Origin: Humulus lupulus
Taxonomy: Eukaryota; Streptophyta; Magnoliopsida; Rosales; Cannabaceae
Reading direction: 5' to 3'
NCBI RefSeq assembly: GCF_963169125.1
Contig: NC_084796.1
Span: forward strand, 85,457,888 to 85,521,887
DNA: 64,000 bases
This document shows, one piece after another, positions 23,669 to 34,695 of this stretch (positions within the stretch are counted from its first letter, which is position 1; every line of letters begins with the position of its first letter). The translations under genes were made by a program, and so were the position numbers. The notes beneath the pieces are model-generated. The model was not told the origin of the DNA, searched no databases, and saw nothing but the letters and a program-made list of their open reading frames with translations.

Positions 23669-24263
23669 ATGCATGAAGTTCTCCTTGATACATACGCAAA
23701 AGCTCCGGATCTAACCACCAATGTAAGTGTTTAAGTTATGATTATTATGTTTATGTTAATAGCTAACATTTTAATCAATATGTTTTCAGTCAAAATGAAT
23801 GGAGCTTTGACCTATCATGATATCTGAGCCATTAAGGCGTTGAAAAGGATTAGAGAACCAAGGGATACAATAAGAGTGCTAGAAAGAATCACTCAAAGAA
23901 TGGTCAAATTTCACAAGGAGATAGTTCACCTTCAAATCGCTAGGCAAATCATGATGAGAGCCATGGAACAATATGTCTTAGTAATTAGGCTTTTTAAGGA
24001 TGTTCCTACTATAGTTTCAAAATTTGAAGAATTATGGGAGAATAAGGATGATGTAGATGATTTACCGGTAGCCATGAGATATTATTTTTCTTATACTTAG
24101 GTTTACATCTAAGTTTGAGTTTCAATTCACTAATGAACAAAAGCATAATATTTTAATGAATATTCCCTGAGGTAGTTTCGAGGCTCATAGTAATGATGAT
24201 TATGAAGATATAGATGATGATATGTTAGATGAAGGGTCAGATGTAGAAGATCCTGATTTTTAG
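23669..24263 (+). pseudogene. Extra ORF upstream of gag, family A (first A2 unit), with candidate intron
   Basis: Not recognised. An ATG 12 bases after the primer site opens 18 codons (23669-23722), ending at AAT followed by GTAAGT. A TTTTCAG ends at 23789, defining a 67-bp candidate intron. From ATG 23795 the frame reads M-N-G-A-L-T-Y-H-D-I, a TGA where family members suggest CGA, then A-I-K-A-L-K-R-I-R-E-P and a helical, basic stretch (23840-24100). One extra T near 24085 shifts the frame; past it an acidic tail ends at TAG 24261. About 155 codons without exon 1. The same protein is readable at 27752 and, on the minus strand, at 57245/50178. Not gag, which starts at 24815. Function unknown. 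Confidence 0.6.
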
Positions 24264-24814
24264 AAATTTTACCCTAGATTATTATTAGTATAATTTATTT
24301 ATTAATTTTGAGTTTATGATTGTAACTAGTGAAAATATTTTTCCAAATGAATAAAGTTGTTATTTTTTGAATGGCATGTATGAGTTTGATTTTCTTTTTT
24401 ACAATCATAATAAATTTAGAATAAATTCAATAAATAATGACTGAGTTCGGTGAGAGTGGATACAAATCAATGGACTGGGTTCTCTATTGAGAGTTTACGG
24501 GGGCCATAGTACTGGGAACGATTTTACTGATCCCAACCCTCCCTCAATATGGTTATCTTTGGAATAGCGATGAGTTTCGAGCCTGAGAATTAAGTCATAT
24601 AGGATGGTTAGAAACAGACTTAGAAAATAATAAAGATGGTTTAATGTTCTAAGTATAGAAACACACCCTAATTTATAAAGATGGCTTACATAATTTTTTC
24701 ATAAGAAATCATAACTAATAGGTTCGAGTTATGTTTGCTTAGACTAAGTTTTTCCTTAGAACCTATTAGGGTAAGTTCTAATGTGTTTTCTCAACTGTTA
24801 GAACTTTGCTGAAG
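24264..24814 (+). other. Leader between extra ORF and gag, A2 first unit
   Basis: AT-rich and without open frames. Conserved in the second unit (28215-28760) and in A3 (49430-49973), including the block around 24440-24590. Nothing further recognised. Confidence 0.6.
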
Positions 24815-25895
24815 ATGTCATTACGAAGGTCTGCACGCATGAACGACAATGCCTCTAGTACCGCCAACGAGACTAACGAAGCCCCTCCAGTCCGAAGAAG
24901 GGGAACGTGTGCTAATAATGTTGTCGCTAGTAGGAATGCACCACCACTAGTTGACAACACTGCTAAGATTATCTGGTTATGACAACAAGTAGAAGAATTG
25001 CTGCAAGAACAACGACAACAGCCCCAGCCTCAGCTGCAACCTCAGCTGCAGCCTCAACCAGCGACTCAAGCACCCCAGCAAGTAGGATATCCATATGGGG
25101 GCTGGACGATGGCAAAATATGTGCGTTATCTAGCTCAGCACATAGAGCCAATCTACGATCATTTCCATAAGCAGCACACTCCAAAATTTGAGGGGACAAC
25201 TGACCCCTTCGAGGTGGAAGAATGGCTCAGGAATGTAGAGCCTATTCTAGCACACATGATCCTTGGTAATGCAGATCACATATCTTGTGTTTCCTCTCTA
25301 CTGAAAAAGGATGCTAGAATCTGGTGGGATTTGGTATAGTAGACTCATGATGTTGCCACCATGACTTGGGCTAGATTTTTGGAGCTTTTTCACAAAAAGT
25401 ATTACAACTCGACAGCTATTGCTACGAGGGGGAAGAGTTTGCCAATCTGAAGCAGGGCAATTTGTCAGTAGTTGAGTACGCTCGACAATTTGATCGTCTA
25501 TCCAAGGTTGCACCAGAGTTGTCCCAACCAATTTCTTGAGGGTTACCAAGTTCACCAGGGGGCTCAGACCCAAGATTAAGCTAGGAGTCATGCTTGCAAA
25601 CCATGGAGCCACTTCTTACGTCGATGTTCTGGAAACGGCTATAGAGGTGGAAAGGCTCCAAGCAAATGTTATTAAGGAGGAGGCCAGCAAGTCTGAACCC
25701 AAGCAGCAGAGTCAGACTCAGAATGGTAGAAACAACAACAACCACCAAGACAACAATAATGGTCAGAAAAGAAAGCATCTTGATAATAAGCAAGCCGACG
25801 TTGACAAAAGAGCACGGGAAAACAACGGAAATAATAGGTCGGGTTATGTGGAATACCCTCAGTGCTCCAAATGCCAGAAAATACATCATGGGGAG
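24815..25895 (+). pseudogene. gag: Chromovirus A gag, truncated (first A2 unit)
   Basis: ATG at 24815 starts M-S-L-R-R-S-A-R, as in A3. After a stop at about 24980 a glutamine-rich stretch leads to the gag core: F-E-G-T-T-D-P-F-E-V-E-E-W-L near 25185-25230 and L-L-K-K-D-A-R-I-W-W-D near 25300. TAG at about 25337 and frameshifts follow. Frame 25536-25895 carries F-T-R-G-L-R-P-K-I and a Q/N-rich region, then the first cysteine pair of the knuckle linker, C-S-K-C-Q-K. It then runs into LTR sequence at 25896, so the C-x2-C-x4-H-x4-C knuckle and all of pol are missing. Confidence 0.88.
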
Positions 25896-27600
25896 TTAAG
25901 CATTTTAGAAGAATAAATTAATAAAGGAAAGATCTAGAAGGTCTAGAACCTTCAAGCAGCTGTTAGGATCACGTTTTATTCAGTCAAAGTTTTTTTAACA
26001 AACTTTAAGTGTGCTGAAAATGTGCAAAAATGTGTTTAAAATATCAGTTTATGCCGATATATCGCAGGTATAGGGGCTAATATGTCGCCTAAGGTTGATA
26101 CGGAAAACACGTCAACTTTGCACGAACAAAACCACGAAGGCTCGAGGCATAAGGGTAGGTGATATATCGCCTATAGGGTAGCCGATATATCGGCCCATTA
26201 GGGTATTTTTGAAACTTTGTGTAACTGAATTAGAAACAACCCTCAACAACTTAGATTTGCTCCTTAACATTTTTGACTGAGTTCTGGGCATCTGTTGAAC
26301 AGAAAATTCAAATTTATATTCATTTATTTATTCTTTTTAAAAGGGGTTAGTTTCACTCCTTGAACTCTATAAATAGGACCTTACTCTCATCCATTTCATT
26401 CATAATTCAAGCATTCTTCAGAGCTTCCAAGCTGTTAAGTTTATTCTAGAGAGAAAACTCTAGGGTTTTGGGATTAAAAGCTTTTCCATCTAAGATTTTC
26501 TAAACACTTGGGAAGTAAGATAGAGTGACATTTCGGTATTGAGGTATAGATCGAAGTTCTAGTCTATCAAAGGTATTCTTATCCTCAGGTTTAGTACATT
26601 ATAGTTATTTTTATTCTTTCATATTCTTCCAGACCCTAACTTGTTATTATGGCTTTTTGTTAGGTGTTTAAGTTTCTTGAAACTTAAGGTTTTCGCTAAG
26701 TTTCTATCTTGATGGTTTAGATCTTCTTTTCATCTCCATTTCTTTAGAAACTTATGATTCTTACTATTTGATTTTAGGAGTTTTCCATCCCGTTCTTGTC
26801 TCCAATATCCCCATTTTTGGTAAGGAAAATATGTTAGATTGTATGTGTTATGATATGTTTATATGCTATGTCATGTTCATGTATATATATGTATATGTTT
26901 TATGTTGTAGTCACTTGGGAAATATAGTTGCTTAGATAGCAAATAAATCCCAAGATTTTTATAATTAATGTAGATTAGAGTTATGATTAATCCTACCTCG
27001 ATTAGTAGATAGAGGACTGAGATGGTTTATCATATATTATTTTGTGATGTAACCCACCTCTATTAGTAGACAGAGGATCTAGATGGTTTTATCACATACT
27101 ATGGTAATGAGTTAATGGCCATTAATATTGTAGTCGTATGTTTATATGATATACGTTTTTACCTCATATGTTCTTATGATATATGTCTTTAGTCTTATGT
27201 TTTATAGTATGTTTTAGTAGATTTTCCTTGCTGGTCATTAGGCTCATTCCTTTTATTTTAGATGGTGTAGGAAAATAAGCTTGGAAGGCGGGACGGATTC
27301 AAGGCAGCTTTGGCATGTGTATTGGGAGAGGACTGATTGAATGGACTGCTGGAAAAGATCGAGGAAGAAGTTTATACTTAGAGTATTTTTAATTTATTTA
27401 TTTGTTTTTTCTGCATTTAGTATTTGAACAATTAAATAAAAGTTTTGTTTTCTTATGATTTTATGTAAATGCAATGGGATCTCATATTTTTTTTGGATGT
27501 TTATAATAAAGTTTTATTATCCTATATATGTATTCCAAAATAGTAGTTATGCTTAGTAGTTTTAATGGTCTGAGGTCTTAGAATTAGTTGGGGCATTACA
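25896..27600 (+). repeat. Partial LTR of A2, middle copy (lacks about the first 274 bp)
   Basis: Begins at TTAAGCATTTT, equivalent to 22093 of the 5' LTR, and ends GGGGCATTACA. Palindromes at 26055-26064, 26160-26169 (one mismatch) and 26183-26192. Confidence 0.9.
26367..26376 (+). promoter_or_regulatory. TATA box of A2 middle LTR
   Basis: CTATAAATAG. Confidence 0.6.
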
Positions 27601-27601
27601 G

Positions 27602-27614
27602 TTGGTATCAGAGC
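27602..27614 (+). other. Primer binding site, A2 second unit
   Basis: TTGGTATCAGAGC, a perfect tRNA-Met type site. Confidence 0.92.
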
Positions 27615-27625
27615 CCACAGTTCAT

Positions 27626-28214
27626 ATGCATGAAGTTCTCCTTGATACACACGCAAAAGCTCCGGATCTAACCGCCAATGTAAGTGTTTAAGTTATGATT
27701 ATTATGTTTATGTTAATAGCTAACGTTTTAGTCATTATGTTGTTAGTAAAAATGAATGGAGCTTTTACCTATCATGATAAATGAGCCATTAAGGCATTGA
27801 AAAGGATTAGAGAACCAATGGATACAATAGGAGTGCTAGAAAGAATCACTCAAAGAATGGTCAAATTTTACAAGGAGATGGTTCTCCTTCAAATCGTTAG
27901 GCAAATCATGATGAGAGCCATGGAACAATATGTCTTAGTAATTAGGCTTTTTAAGGATGTTCCTACTATAGTTTCAAAATTTGAAGAATAATGGGAGACT
28001 ATGGATGATGAAGATGATTTACTGGTAGCCATGAGATATTATTTTTCTTATACTTAGGTTTACATCTAAGTTTGAGTTTCAATTCACTAATGAGCATAAT
28101 ATTTTAATGAATATTCCCCAAGGTAGTTTCGAGGGTCATAGTAATGATGATTATGAAGATATAGATGATGATATGTTAGATGAAGGGTCAGATGTAGAAG
28201 ATCCTGATTTTTAG
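27626..28214 (+). pseudogene. Extra ORF upstream of gag, family A (second A2 unit)
   Basis: Same layout as at 23669: an 18-codon exon from ATG 27626, GTAAGT at 27680, acceptor weakened to TTAG (27743-27746), then ATG 27752 and M-N-G-A-F-T-Y-H-D. A TGA follows, and the K-R-I-R-E-P segment is open from 27797 to 27991. A TAA ends it early; the remainder with the acidic tail is readable to TAG 28212 with frame changes and a small deletion near 28095. Unrecognised protein. Confidence 0.55.
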
Positions 28215-28760
28215 AAATTTTACCCTAGAATATTATTAGTATAGTTTATTTATTTATTTTGAATTTGTGATTGTTACTAGTGAAAATATTTTTCCAAATG
28301 AATAAAGTTGTTATTTTTTGAATGGCATGTATGCGTTTGATATTTTTTACAATCATAATAAATTTAGAATAAATTCAATAAATAATGACTAAGTTCGGTG
28401 AGGGTGGATACAAATCAGTGGACCGAGTTCTATCTTGAGAGTTTAGGGGGCCATAGTATTGGGAACGATTTTACTGATCCCAAACCTCCCTCAATATGGT
28501 TAACTTTGGAATAGCGACGAGTTTCGAGCCTGAGAATTAAGTCAAAGAGGATGGTTAGAAAGAAACTTAGAAAATAATAAAGATGGTTTATTGTTCTAAG
28601 TATAGAAAAACACCCTAATTTATAATGATGGCTTACATAATTTTTCATAAGAAATCATAACTGATAGGTCCGAGTTATGTTTTCTTAGACTAAGTTTAGC
28701 CTTAGAACCTATTAGGGTAAGTTCTATTGTGTTTTCTCAACTATTATAACTTTGCTGAAG
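28215..28760 (+). other. Leader between extra ORF and gag, A2 second unit
   Basis: Counterpart of 24264-24814; no gene seen. Confidence 0.6.
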
Positions 28761-29830
28761 ATGTCATTACGAAGTTCTGCACGCATGAACGACAATGCCT
28801 CTAGCACCACCAACGAGACTAACGAAGCCCCTCTAGTCCGATGAAGGGGAACATGTGCTACTAATGTTGTGGTAAATAGGAATACACCATCACCAATTGA
28901 AAAAATTGCTGAGATTATATGGCTACGACAACAAGTAGAAGAGCTGCTGCAACAACAACGACAACAGCCCCAGCCTCTGCCGCAACCTCAACCAGTGGCT
29001 CAAGCACCCCAGCAAGTAGGATAGCCATATGGAGGATGGCCGATGGCAAACTATGTGCCTTATCTAGCTCAGCACATAGAGCCAATCTACGAGCGTTTCC
29101 AAAAGCAGCACTCTCCAAACTTTGAGGGGACAACTTACCCCTTCAACGTGGAAGAATGGCTCAGAAATGTAGAGCCTATTCTAGCATACATGAACCTCGG
29201 CAATGTGGATCACATATCCTGCGTTTCCTCTCTACTGAAAAAGGATGCTAGATTCTGGTGGGATTCAGTACAACATACTCATGATGTTGCCACCATGACT
29301 TGGGCTAGATTTTTGGAGCTTTTTCACGAAAAGTATTACAACTCGACAGTTATTATTACCAAGGGGAAGAGTTTGCCAGTCTGGAGCAGGGCAATTTTTC
29401 AGTAGTCGAGTACGCTCGACAATTGGATCGTCTAGCCAAGTTCGCACCAGAGTTGGTCCCAATCGATTTCTTGAGGGTTACCAAGTTCACCAGGGGGCTC
29501 AAACCCAAGATTGAGCTAGGAGTCAAGCTTGAAAATACTGGAACCACTTCTTACGTTGATGTTCTGGAAACGGCTATAGAGGGGGAAAGACTCCAAGCCA
29601 ATGTTAGTAAGGAGGAGGCCAGGAAGTTTGAACCCAAGCAGCAGAGTCAAACTCAAAATGGTAGAAACAACAACAACCCCCAGCACAACAATAATTGGCA
29701 GAAAAGAAAGAATATTGATAATGAGCAAGTCGACGCTGACAAAAGAGCAAGGGAAAACAACAGAAATAATAGGTCAGGTTATGTGGAATACCCTCAGTGC
29801 TACAAATGCCAGAAAAGACATCATGGGGAG
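28761..29830 (+). pseudogene. gag: Chromovirus A gag, truncated (second A2 unit)
   Basis: ATG 28761 starts M-S-L-R-S-S-A-R. The core is readable in 29043-29405: F-E-G-T-T-Y-P-F-N-V-E-E-W-L and L-L-K-K-D-A-R-F-W-W-D. Frame 29423-29830 carries F-L-R-V-T-K-F-T-R-G-L-K-P-K and ends at the same gag-LTR joint as the first unit. A stop at about 28843 and a frameshift near 29380 disable it. Knuckle and pol absent. Confidence 0.88.
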
Positions 29831-30376
29831 TTAAGCATTTTAGAATAATAAATTAATAAAGGAAAGATCTAGAAGGTCTAGAATCTTCAAGCAGTTGTTA
29901 GGATCAGGTTTTATTCAGTCAAACTTGTTTTAACAAACTTCAAGTGTGCTGAAAATGTGCAAAAATGTGTTTAAAATATCAGCGTATGCCGATATAAGGG
30001 CCGATATGTCGCCTAAGGTTGATACTGAAAATTCGTCAACTTCGCACGAACAAAACCATGAAGGCTCGGGGCATAAGGGTAGGTGATATATCGCCTATAG
30101 GGTGGGCGATATATCGGCCAATTGCGGTATTTTTGAAACTTTGTGGAACTGAATTAGAAATAACCCTCAACAACTTAGATTTGCTCCTGAACGTTTTTGA
30201 CCGAGTTCTGGGCATCTATTGAACATAACATTCAAATTTATTCAATTTATATTCATTTATTTATTCTTTTTAAAAGGGGTTAGTTTCACTCCTCGAACTC
30301 TATAAATATGACCTTGCACTCTGCCATTTCATTCATAATTCAAGCAATTTTTAGATCTTCCAAGCTGTTAAGTTTA
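29831..30376 (+). repeat. Partial LTR of A2, third copy, left part
   Basis: Begins at the same TTAAGCATTT joint and is like other A LTRs up to AAGTTTA at 30376. It keeps the palindrome pair at 30084-30093 (one mismatch) and 30107-30116. It lacks about 20 bp near 29998 that hold the upstream palindrome. Confidence 0.88.
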
Positions 30377-30748
30377 TATCAGTCCAGTCCGATGTAACAA
30401 ATACATTCGATCTTATTAATGTTTTGGAAAGAACATAACACTGCAATGTGTAAGTAGATCATATCGTAGATTGACAAGTTAGTGTAAATCCTGTGCACTG
30501 ACTAATCTTAGGACTAACTTATTTTGATCATATAATCATATTTATATTCCACTGTGATTACATCACTATAAATACGATTAGCTATATGCTCAGGATTTAA
30601 TAGAAGTTTATATTAAACAAATAATCATGAAAATAAAACATGTGAGCAAAGTGATTGACCAAGTGAAAAAATGATTTATATTCTTTTATTGATAATAAAT
30701 GAGATTACAAAGAAATTGGATTTTAATTAGGGCATAAAACCCTAACAG
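30377..30748 (-). repeat. Fragment of a copia B-related LTR lodged in the A2 3' LTR
   Basis: Similar, though clearly diverged, to 14596-14975 of copia B's LTR. On the minus strand it starts TGTTAGGGTTTTATGCCC at 30748, an exact LTR terminus. To its left roughly 890 bp of A LTR, and the rest of the inserted element, are missing. I infer insertion followed by a deletion that removed one side. Confidence 0.75.
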
Positions 30749-31035
30749 GCATGTGTATTGGGAGAGGACTGATTGAATGGACTCCTGGAAAAGATCAAGG
30801 ATGAAATTTATACCTTGAGTCTTTTTAATTTATGTATTTGTTTTTTCTGCATTTAGTATTTGAACAATTAAATAAAAGTTTTGTTTTCTTATAATTTTAT
30901 GTAATAACAATGGGATCCCGTATTTTTTTGGATTTTTATAATAAAGCTCTATTATCCTATGTATGTATTCCAAAATAGTAGTTATGCTTAGTAGTTTTAA
31001 TGGTCCGAGGTCTTAGAATTAGTCGGGGCATTACA
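30749..31035 (+). repeat. Partial LTR of A2, third copy, right end
   Basis: Resumes at GGCATGTGTATTGGG, equivalent to 27312 of the middle LTR, and ends GGGGCATTACA before GATCC (31036-31040). Confidence 0.9.
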
Positions 31036-32365
31036 GATCCAAAAACCAATGTATCATCCTCTAAAATCACATGCATCCAAGACAAATTTCGTTATCTTGG
31101 GTTCCATATGCCTTGAGTGCCAGGCAATCTGGTTCCGATTCCCAATCTCCTTGCAGTTGGAAACACTCCCCTTTTTGTGTACTTATAATCAGGCCTTGCT
31201 CCAATATGGTTTGCAGCATTTGGTGCCTTTCTAGTGGACTTATTGTTCTTTTTGTATGAATTTCTTCCTCTCTTGTTCTTCAAAGAAGAAGCTTAAAACA
31301 ACTTCTCCTTGAGCTTGTTTAGTAGTATTAGAATTCTTTCCTTTGCTTGAACCACCATAAACAATCCTCTTTGAAGGATTTGGTGATTGTTGCATAGGAA
31401 ATAGAAACATCTTTGACTATCACGAACTCGATTTTGTCGATAATCAACACCATGTTGATGTTGGACAAACATTTCGTGAGGTTCTCACCATAGAGTAACC
31501 TTTTAGAGATTAGAGAGAGTATGAGGTGGGAAGTCTAGAGCAATGATTATCAACTAAGTAGAAATCAACGCATTGCTTGACAAACATTTATTCATTAAAT
31601 TGTTAGAAATAGCATAACATACAAAATGTTTTGAGATAAGCAAAATACTAAAACACTTATATTCTATTTCTTAGGTACTTTAACTAGCCATGAACCCATG
31701 TGTCCCGGTAGGCGAGAGTCACAAATATTCACTTAGTTAAATAGAGAAACATCTCAATTAATAAAACGTCAAACTTTTATTAAATACCTATTCCATTCGA
31801 TCAAAGTAACGACAACTCATGTGTTCTGGTAGGCGAGAGTCACAAATATTTCTTACTTTATGAGTTTGACCCACGATTTCAATTATTATTGACTTAATTC
31901 CTATAGTCACTGTAGTGATGAGTCTATAGAAGGTCCATCTATAACCATTTATCCTAAGAAATTTACCCATGTTAAGAAGTCCAGTGAACACCATCCGTAG
32001 GGAGACAAAATCAAAGTGCCATGAGGCCCCACTGAACTCTAACCTTGCTAAATCAACGGTGGAGATCGAATTTAAATGTTTAAAACTCATTATTAAATAT
32101 TTTAGTTTTTTATTCTTTTTGAAAAATATCAACTTAGGTTTGCCAAAATTTTAAAATAATTAATAAGCCAACTTAGGCTTTTCAAATTATCAAAATAATT
32201 AATAAATCAACTTAGGTTTGCCAAATTATAAAAATAATCAATAAACCAACTTAGGTTTGCCAAATTAATAAACCATAGTTTATAATTTTTTCATTAATTC
32301 TAAAATTACCATTGAAAATTAATCCAAAAATTAGAATTGATTTGTTTCTAATCAATTATTAGGTC
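31036..32365 (-). pseudogene. gag: Copia B gag region (degraded)
   Basis: Minus strand. Around 31175-31115 a decayed zinc knuckle can be aligned: C-F at its start and a G-D-W-x4-x-D-C-L-A stretch standing where G-H-W-K-R-N-C-x3-L-A is expected. Upstream (31340-31180) is a lysine-rich stretch. No frame is open beyond about 114 codons. Farther right the sequence becomes AT-rich leader with a 39-bp repeat array. GGCGAGAGTCACAAATATT occurs twice, near 31711 and 31830. Position between the integrase and the LTR supports gag. Confidence 0.6.
32131..32272. repeat. 39-bp tandem repeat, about 3.6 units, in copia B
   Basis: AACTTAGG recurs at 32131, 32170, 32209 and 32248, exactly 39 bp apart, each followed by a TTTGCCAAATTAT-like stretch with a few substitutions. 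Confidence 0.88.
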
Positions 32366-34680
32366 TGTAACAACCCAAAATTACTAATAAGGCTTAAGGG
32401 CCTTGATTAGTGTGTCAGGAGGGCATAGTTGGAGGTTATGTGAATTAATGGTGGGAAAACATGTTTATGGGTATTGGATAAGCATGAGGGCCCTGTTTGA
32501 CTGGTAAGGGCATAATTGTAATTTTGGCTCGTTAGGGCATAAACATGATTATTTGTGATAAACTGTTGAGACCACATTATTATGTGGATATATGTGTTTG
32601 AAGCTTTCGACACGAGGCGATCCTAGGGAGCAAGTAGCAGGAAATTCACAACAGGACCCGATACTTGACTTGGGGAAAGTCAAGGGGTATCTCGGGTATT
32701 AGGTGGCTATTTGGATTATCGGGTTATGGAAATAAATAATTTGAGATATATTTGAGGTTAGGAAGCCTAGGTGGGAATACCGAGGAAATTTTACCATTTT
32801 TCCCTCGGGGACGTTTTTTGTACCCCGAGCCTTAAGGTAACCTTAGAGACTAAGTTAAATAAAAAAAAACATAGGAATCATCCATAATTCACTAAACCGA
32901 CCCAAGACACCCTCTTCTCTCTCTCTTTTTCTCTAAGTCATACCAAGGGGAATTTTGAAGAACAAAGCTAGGATATGGGGCTCTAGAACTTGGAGATTGT
33001 TCAGTGTCAATTTGTGGATTCAAGCAGAGCTAAGGTAAGCAATAAACTGTGATTTTATTTATCTACTTCTGTGATTATTGGCTGGGTTTCAAGTTCTTTT
33101 GGAGGTGTTGAAGTTGAAGATTGAATTTTGGGTTTGATGAGTTTAAAAGCTAGAGTTTGTTAGGTTTTGTTGTTGGAATCATAGTGGAACTTATGGGATG
33201 ATTAAATTAAGTTGTTAGATTGATTTAAGGGGTGTTTAGCTTGATTTTGGTTGTGAAAATGGTGGATTTTCTGGGTTCGAAGGGGTCGGGCCGTGACTCA
33301 GTTCTTGGTGTGCTGCGGCCCTTCGAAGCAGATGGAGGCTGAGGAAGAAGGGCGGACCATGACATAGGGTATGCTGGGCCACGACCCGTGTCTATTTCTA
33401 GGCGAGGCTAGGCCTCTGGTTGGAGGTGGGCCGCGGCATGGAGGGCTAGGGCTGCGACTCTTAAGGGCATTTTTGGCCTTTCAGAGTTTTTAAGCTCGAA
33501 AACCTAAACTAGGGTGCTTGGGATCGATCCCACTACTGTGTTTGGTGGAATTCGATGTCCCAGAGGTTAGAACTCTGTCTGGAAACCTTCATACCATTAT
33601 TGATGGAATCCATTATCATGGTTGTGACTAGGTATACGCTTGGGCTCGGGGTAGGATCGTGCTCGGGGGTCGTCTTTCCTAATCAAAGTGCTTAGAATTA
33701 AATGTAAGAAAATTGCACCCGTTTATGTGGATAGGATGGGACTAAGTGTTCCCTAAATTTGTATGCACTGTTATATGATTGTGATAAACCACGTGAATAT
33801 GTTGGGACTAAGAGCGCCCTATAATTGTATGAATGTCATGAGGTGGTATTATGCCATGGGAACATGTGATGAACGACCTAAGGGTGCCAGAATCGATACT
33901 TGCGCTGAGGGTGTGGCTCAGCCACTGGTAGCTGAGGACAGCTTATTAATCACTGAGCTCGGTTAAGATGGCCGGAGTCAGTGGGTATAACACTTGGCTT
34001 GGCCTAAGCGAGCCATAGACAGTGGATTAAATAGAGGATGCGGCCTACGGACGTCAACCCTAGTTGTTGCTTGGTATGTATACCATTTTTAATTTGATGT
34101 ATATGATATGCTGAATATCTGGAAACTAGATTGTTGGTTATTGCCTGATGTCTTAGATTGAATGAATGCTATGACTTGCTGGGTAATTGATTAATGTCTT
34201 GTAAATCATTTGGTTATGCTTTGTGAATTACTTAGTTACTGATACTGATTATGCTATGATATTGTGTTTTCTTGCTGGGCCTTGGCTCACGGGTGCTACG
34301 TGGTGCATGTAAAGGCAAGGGTAAGATGAATTGACCATGAGTTGGAGAGCTCTGGGGGCGAGGTGTACATTGTCAGCTGCTCGGCCGCCACAATCGAGGG
34401 ATTATATAGGGACGGAAACCTAAAACATGTATTTTTCCATTAGAGTGGCTTTCATTGTTTATAATATGTGAAGATTCTGTAGTTATGTTATTTAAACCCT
34501 AATTTAGGATCCCATGTACCAAACATTTATTTTAATGAAAATTATTCATTTAGAACTAAAATCTTTTAAACCTAGCTTGTTTATGTCTCTAGATTCACAT
34601 TTTTATTTAAATGACTTGATTAGCAAGTCTCGCACTATTTCAAACACAGTGTAACAGTCTTGGTTATCCAGGGCGTTACA
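32366..34680 (+). repeat. 5' LTR of C2 (2315 bp)
   Basis: Starts TGTAACAACCC (3' copy: TGTAACGACCC) and ends GGGCGTTACA. The small frames at 32407 and 33763 are LTR sequence, repeated at 39212 and 40568, not genes. Confidence 0.95.
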
Positions 34681-34681
34681 A

Positions 34682-34695
34682 CTTGGTATCAGAGC
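34682..34695 (+). other. Primer binding site of C2
   Basis: CTTGGTATCAGAGC, tRNA-Met type, directly after the LTR. Confidence 0.92.

Larger units (their letters stand above)
21819..31035 (+). mobile_element. Chromovirus family A, copy A2: shortened and tandemly duplicated
   Basis: Flanked by GATCC at 21814-21818 and 31036-31040. Structure: LTR, primer site, extra ORF, truncated gag, partial LTR, primer site, extra ORF, truncated gag, partial LTR. Both gag-to-LTR joints are at the same base, within GGGGAGTTAAGCATTTT, so one deletion that removed all of pol and the LTR head came first and unequal recombination then doubled the unit. The repeat unit is 3935 bp (25896-29830). No pol domain is present; any mobility would need a helper. 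Confidence 0.9.

Noticed and set aside
24979..25199. Alanine- and threonine-rich frames on both strands over the gag start
   Set aside because: Shadows of the CAG/CAA-rich glutamine stretch of gag; the same shadows occur at 28919 and 49056.
32407..33966. Small frames repeated at 39212-40771
   Set aside because: They repeat only because they lie in the two LTRs of C2; no sign of coding constraint.
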